From Rhynchosporium graminicola (taxonomy: Eukaryota; Ascomycota; Leotiomycetes; Helotiales; Ploettnerulaceae), in NCBI GenBank assembly GCA_900074885.1, contig FJUW01000007.1, positions 477,967-541,966 on the forward strand: a stretch of 64,000 nucleotides of DNA, written 5' to 3'. Below are positions 58,412 to 64,000 of the stretch, piece by piece. The notes under the pieces were generated by a model. The model had not been told where the DNA came from and did not search any database. It saw only the letters and a program-made list of their open reading frames with translations. Position numbers and translations under genes: made by a program. Within the stretch, counting starts at the first letter, position 1. The number at the start of each line of letters is the position of its first letter.

Positions 58412-58763
58412 GTGACGCTTGCTCTAGAAAGGTCTTAAAACTACCTGAGTAATAAGACCTCATATTACCATGAATATAAAGTAGTAAGAATCACTTAAGA
58501 ATCTATAACTAAGGAGTCTAGAAGTAAAGAGGGAGTAGAAGTATATATATGAAAAGGGGCCCCTAAACTCTACTCGTGTAATCTCGCTTAGCAGTAAGTG
58601 TTTCCACTAATAGGAAGAAGTAGAGAGAGAATAGAAGTATATATATGAAAAGGGGCCCCTAAACTCTACTCGTGTAATCTCGCTTAGCAGTAAGTGTTTC
58701 CACTAATAGGGAGGAACCTCTAAACCTGACCAGTCCCTGACCAGTCCCTGACTAGTCGTCACA
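58412..58763 (-). repeat. 3' LTR of element B (352 bp)
   Basis: Bounded by perfect inverted heptamers TGTGACG (58412-58418) and CGTCACA (58757-58763). It contains a 96-bp tandem duplication (58521-58616 and 58617-58709) and three CCAGTCCCTGA-type 11-mers near 58729-58754. It is much less mutated than the internal region next to it. Confidence 0.85.
58521..58709. repeat. 96-bp tandem duplication inside the element B LTR
   Basis: Two adjacent copies, each with GAAGTATATATATGAAAAGG and then CTCGTGTAATCTCGCTTAGC; they differ at only a handful of positions near their left ends. The second copy ends 3 bases short. Confidence 0.9.
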
Positions 58764-61700
58764 CTACCCCCCCCTCCGAAAAAAGCTCGCCCTCGAGCGT
58801 TAGTCTATCTCCTTGTTACTATCAAAGTAGTCGTAATTATTAATTCTATCGTAGAAAGCTTTCAGCTAATTAGGTAGTCTAGCAGGAGGTCTAGCTTACG
58901 TTAGGTTATTAAGGTAGAATTATTATAGCTTAGCGGGAGCGTATTTAATATTTATAGTATCGTACCATATAAGATCGACGTCTTAATTTAACTAGGAAAC
59001 TCGGTATAAGAGGCTATTGCGCTACTTACAGCACGTAAGTATATCTTCGATCTCCTATTTATCGTTACTAGTGATATTGATAAGTAATAGCGGCAGTAAG
59101 GTTTATCCTAGTAAGGGGTCGTTTGGATGCTTTCGTAGCTTAGTAGTAGGGAATACGTTATATACTTTTATACTAGTAGGGAGCTCTAGGCGATAAGAGC
59201 TTCTGACCTTTTCAATTATACGGAAGGGTCTATTAGTCAGGAAGTCGAGTTTTTTGCTAAGTCAAGTACTCGTAAAGTAGCATATATCTAGCTAAACAAG
59301 GTTATCTATAGTGAAGTCGACTTCACGGCGTGAGCGATTATAGGATTAGAATATCTTAGCTTATGCACGTTAGAGGCTAGATTAAGCGGTAGTCTAGGCG
59401 TCGCGTAAGCGATTAGCGTAATCCAGAGCTTACTAAGTATTTAACTTATTAGTAGGCGTAGTAGAGTTAAGTAGGTCTTTCTAATTCTAATTAACACGGG
59501 GTATATATCTATAAACGACTTCAAAGGGTAAGAGACCTCTAAGGGATTCGTGAGGGAGAGTTATCTGGGCGTAGTCTATAATAAGTAAGAATTCCGACTA
59601 GTCGTCTTAATAGTAAGAGATAAAAGGTCGTAATCTGCGTTAGAGATATTAGTTATAGATCTCTATTTAGCTATCTATTTACGAGTAGTCTACTATAGAA
59701 AGCTATCTTTTAGTACTAAGAATTATAATAACTACAGTCCAAAAACGGGAAACGAATTAAGGCCCTCTATTAGAGGTAATTATTAATAGAGCTCCGAAAT
59801 AGCGGTATACGTAGTATAAGTAAAGCTTTATAAAGTCGCGCGTATCAGAGGTCTTTCGGCATAGAATACTAATTACTTATTTACTAAAATAGTCGATAAA
59901 TACAAGAACGTTATCGTAGCCGTATTTATCGCAGTTAAAGCTATAGTAGTCGACTATAATATACTCCCATAGACATGACAGTACGGGCAGAGGTTAGAGG
60001 AGGCCCGGTTTCTTATCACGCAGCACTTGAATTCGTCGGCAAGTATAATAGTTACAATAGTACTAGTTAACAGTTAAAGCAATTCCGTACTACTAGTATT
60101 AGGATACTAGTAGTTATAAGGTCTTCTTTATACTTAGATAGGTAGTCTCTAATTAGTCGTGTACTTCGCGTATAAGTAGCATGCAAAAGTATAAGACATC
60201 AGGTACGATTAGTCTTCCTTCATAGAGTAGAAGATCTTTTTCTATAGTCAGTTTTCTAGGAGTAGCGGAGAGAGCTTATTTCTATAAAGCTTAGAGTAAC
60301 AGCGTAATGCGATTAGCGTTAAGTACTTACTATACTATAGAAAAGACTAGCGATAAGTCGGCGACTTCTAAGGAATTAATAAGCTAAAAGTTATCTATAG
60401 AGTCAGAGCTATTCCGGAAGTTAATTATAAGTAGTACTAGATCGATTTAGTCTTCGAATAGAAGATACTATAAACGCTAAGTTCTTTTAGCGTTATTCTA
60501 ATCGTCAAATTCATCTGTTCTACGAGAGAGAGCGTTAGCAAGTAGATTATACTTCCTAGGTCGATAGATAATTATAAAGTTATAATCTGCGAGTAGCTCG
60601 GCCTATCAGGCTTATCGTGCGTTTAGCTATTTAGAGGTCATAAAGTACTCAAGAGCTTTATAATTAGTAATAACGCAGACCTGATATAGTGCGCCTACGA
60701 GCTCAGATCTCTAGTTACTAAAAGATCGTATAATTATAAGTATTTCCTTATTATAAACAGCGTAATTAAGCTCGGCAGGTAGTATAGTCTTAGAGAAGTA
60801 AGCTACTAGGAACTAGTCTTCATCGTGCTATTACGATAGTACACCTGCTATTACTCCATTACTAGCGTCTGTTTCGATCATACAAGGTAGATATTACTAA
60901 TAGTAGTAGAGGAGTAGTACCGAAGTGAGAGCGTGCTTTAGGTAATCGAAGGCATCTTTATACTCCCTAGCGAACCGAAATAATATGTTATTTTTGGTAA
61001 GTTATATAAGAGGTTTTGCGATAATTCTATAGTCCTTAATAAATCGTCAGTAGAAGTTATAAAAGCCTAAGAACGATTATACGCCCTTAACTATAGTTAA
61101 GTAATTCCAAGATTATATAATATTAACCTTCTCAAGGTCTACCTCGATCCCAGAAGTAGAGATAATAAATCTAAAGTATTTAGTACGAGTAATGTTAAAT
61201 TCATACTTCTTAAGGTCAGCTTATAATCCAGCGTCTTGCAATCGTTATAGCACCTTATATACGTATAATTAATACTATAGTAGGTCGTTAGAGTAAATTA
61301 GAATATTATCTAGATATACTATATAGAAATCGTCTAAGTAGTCGAATAAGACGTTATTCATATATCGCTAGTACATTACAGGGCCGTTAGTCAGACTAAA
61401 AGAGAGTACCTTACACTTATATACACTATAACAAGTCCGGAAAGTCGTATACTCTTTAGAGGCTAAGTCCATTCGAATTCAGTGGAACGCCTAGCGAATA
61501 TCTAGTTTAGTGAATATCTTAGTAGTAGAGATTCTAGCTAGCGTTTCATCGATTAATAGCAGTAGATATTAATCCTTCCTCGTGAGGTTATTAAGTGCGC
61601 GAAAGTCGATATAGAATCTTAGACTTCTATTAGCTTTCTTAACGAAAAGAATAAGTGCAGCGTATAGTACTTAAGAAAGTTCAATAAAACCTTTAGCTAA

Positions 61701-64000
61701 GTTATTAGTAATATACGCCTTAACGACTTCAAGTTCTTCAGCCGATATCTTATATAAGGGGGAGTATTTAAAGTTCTTCTCGGCCCCTTCCTTAAGCTCA
61801 ATTCGGTAATCGCATAAGCGATAAGGAGGGAGAATATCGCTAGCTTCCTTAGAAAAGACATATACCTACTAGCTATACTTATAAGGGATCTATAGTTCTG
61901 AATCCAATTCGCTTAAGCTAATAGTAAATTACTAGGCGGTTTTACGACGTTCCGTAAGGTCGATAGTCAAAGATACGATAATAGTATTATATTACTAAAC
62001 TACGATTCGGTTATTAAGAAGCTTATCTATCTCGTGAAAAGTAGTAGAGAAGATCTTATTATTAGAAGACTTCTAGCGTTTATATAAGAGATAGAAGGCT
62101 AGGCCGCTAATCGTATAGATCTCTAGCGCAGGAGGCTCTAGAGGAGGCCTAAGCACACGAGGTAGTCTTTATCGCTTCCGAAATGTTGTAGTATCTGTTT
62201 TTATACTTTAAGTAGCTTCTATTAAGTCGCGAGATAGTATTCCGAGCAATTATTAATCTATAGTGTAAATTATATAGGCGTAGTCTTATACGTAGGTCTT
62301 TAACGTAGAGACTTCTAATTAGGGTTAAAGTAGAGATTTACGCGGGATATAAGCGATAACGTCGCTGAATCGTACGCACTTCAGCCGTATATTAGTAGCT
62401 TCTCTAGAGTATAAAGACTTCTCTTTACTACTTTATTCTTATTCTTCAGGTAATAAACACTTAGGCTCGTCGTATCTATAGTAAGTAGTATAAACGCCGG
62501 AGAAATAGTCCTAACTAATCAGTAGTAGTAACAGAGAGTTAGTAGCCTATAAAATACTCTCTAGGGGAGAGTTTTAGATATTTTTATAGCTATAAGTCTC
62601 CCTAGAAATACGCTTCCGAGCTAGCAATAGTCGTTTAATAATAGAGATAGAGTTAATAACAGCTCGAATATTAACAGGAGAGTTAGCTACACTTTACTAT
62701 TCCTCGTACGCTTCCCAGAACTAATTAAGGCGTTCGTTTCGTTCGTTAGTATCATATTAGTAGCGCTAGTAAGTATAGTATTTACGTAAGTTCTTAATCT
62801 CGATCGGAAAGCTATAAATATTACTAAGAGGAGTATATAGTAGCTAAATGATCTATCATATAGAGGCATCTAAGAGTACTTGATATTCCGAAAGCCAGGT
62901 CCTTCCGAGTATAATACTATAGTTTCCGAGAGTAGTAATAAGAAAGAGGGTAAATGCCTAAACGCGACGATCTACTATTAAATTGAGTGTCGTATAGTGA
63001 CTAATAGTACTACTATTAATACTATTGAAGCCTTTAATAGGAATTACGTTTAGTAGAGAGTAAATTAAAGGTTTTAAGAAAAAGGAAAGGGATTTGAGAA
63101 AAGAACGATTAATAAAATAGTATCTATTAGCTTCAGAATCGAGAAGTATAAGTAGCTTATACGAGAGTCTATTCTTAGTAAGAGTAGCACGTATAGTAAA
63201 CGATTAACTACTAAGAAGCTTCGTAAGGTTAAGATATCGCATATCTCGTATACTACCTAGGAAGGAGTCTTTCCCTAGGCGTAGTCTTTTACTAGCGGTT
63301 TAACATACTCCTAGGCGTTATCGTACGTTTCTTCTAGCTCGCTATTAACGTTATTATTAGCGTTAATTATATTGATTCGATACGGAGTATTAGGTCGAGC
63401 TGACGATAAGCGTAGGTATAAGGTAGGCGTAAAGTGACGAGGAGCATTCGCTAGCGATTATACACGAGGCGTGTCGTTTCGTGCAGAGTATAGTACTTAC
63501 TTACTAGTCGCACTAGTGTTCTCGGGCGTAAGAAGACTAATTTACAGATAAGAAGAGGAGTTAGTACTAAAGCGCTAGGAGGAGGTATTTATAGGGCGTT
63601 CCCGAGTCGCGCTAGCCTTAGCCGAAGACTCGGAATAGTAAGTCTTTTTAATAAATTAACCTTAGTCTTTAGCTTATATAGCCTTAACGTATTCCTCTAG
63701 TATCCTTAACGTTCGGTACTATTAGAAGAGCTATTTCCGTAGCCGTACAAGTAGCTTCTCCTGTAAGTCTATTTTCAGAGTCGATTAATCATTTACTCTA
63801 GCTTTACGAGCTAGCGTACGAAACTCGTAGTAGAACGTCCAGAAGGTCTACTTATAATCTATCTTTAGCGCGGAGTAGCTAGCTCTTATAGTTTATTAGT
63901 CGTATAGATTAGATAAGAAGGAGACAAGTTAAGTGATCATATCGAGTGAATCGATTATATTACCTTCTTCGTTATATTCTAGTTCCAAGAATAAGGGTTC

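Larger units (their letters stand above)
58412..64000 (-). mobile_element. Ty3/Gypsy LTR retrotransposon (element B), RIP-degraded, 3' part
   Basis: The minus strand reads toward decreasing coordinates. Reverse transcriptase has SLTNGPVMY, YLDDFYIVYLD and ILIYSN at about 61420-61270. RNase H has YKALEYFMTSK then YNFIIIYRPRKYNLLANALS at about 60690-60520. Integrase should be at about 60.3-59.4 kb. A purine tract with GGAGGGGGGGG and the 3' LTR (58763-58412) close the element. It extends past the right edge. Stops from RIP are frequent. The GCTCGAGGGCGAGCTTTTTT block before the purine tract is shared with element A, so A and B share their internal 3' end. Confidence 0.87.

Noticed and set aside
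58521..58709. CRISPR-like or satellite array
   Set aside because: Only two directly adjacent units without spacers inside an LTR; it is a simple tandem duplication.

Overview
The window looks like nuclear DNA of a filamentous ascomycete (Pezizomycotina). Its genes carry short GT-AG introns of about 45-120 bases and encode fungal-type proteins. Both ends are AT-rich blocks in which CA/TG dinucleotides are nearly gone while TA and CG persist, the mark of repeat-induced point mutation (RIP). A leotiomycete is plausible but not proven.

Layout. 1-8.2 kb is a nest of RIP-mutated LTR retrotransposons. A minus-strand Ty3/Gypsy element (C) lies inside a short plus-strand LTR element (A), which in turn sits next to or inside a Ty1/Copia element. 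From about 57.5 kb to the end a second copy of A is cut by another minus-strand Gypsy element (B). Between the blocks, 9-57 kb is a gene island of normal composition.

Gene island, left to right: a small membrane ORF; a broken AYR1-like short-chain dehydrogenase; an M24 peptidase (minus) divergent from a GIT1/phosphate-type MFS transporter (plus); a Ser-rich predicted GPI protein (minus); about 5.9 kb with almost no genes; a large secreted protein; a frameshifted acid ceramidase/NAAA-like hydrolase; a degraded LaeA-like methyltransferase (minus); an intact nine-exon cytochrome P450; an acyl-CoA synthetase (minus); ribosomal protein uL13 (minus); a small unknown ORF; a BAG-domain co-chaperone (minus); a dithiol glutaredoxin (plus); an AIM18/AIM46-type mitochondrial protein (minus); a degraded unknown gene; the Grr1/GrrA F-box-LRR protein (plus); a small Cys-rich ORF; and an HSL-type alpha/beta hydrolase (minus).

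Functionally, the right half (uL13, BAG, glutaredoxin, AIM18, GrrA) is housekeeping and intact. The left half is accessory: peptidase, transporter, secreted proteins, P450 and three decaying enzyme or regulator genes. No complete biosynthetic cluster is visible. The most unusual structure is element A, a roughly 2.2-kb LTR element in which only a Gag-like region with a RIP-mutated zinc knuckle can be seen. It can be reconstructed from its two interrupted copies. Gene models with introns were spliced by eye; their summed lengths are divisible by three wherever called intact.
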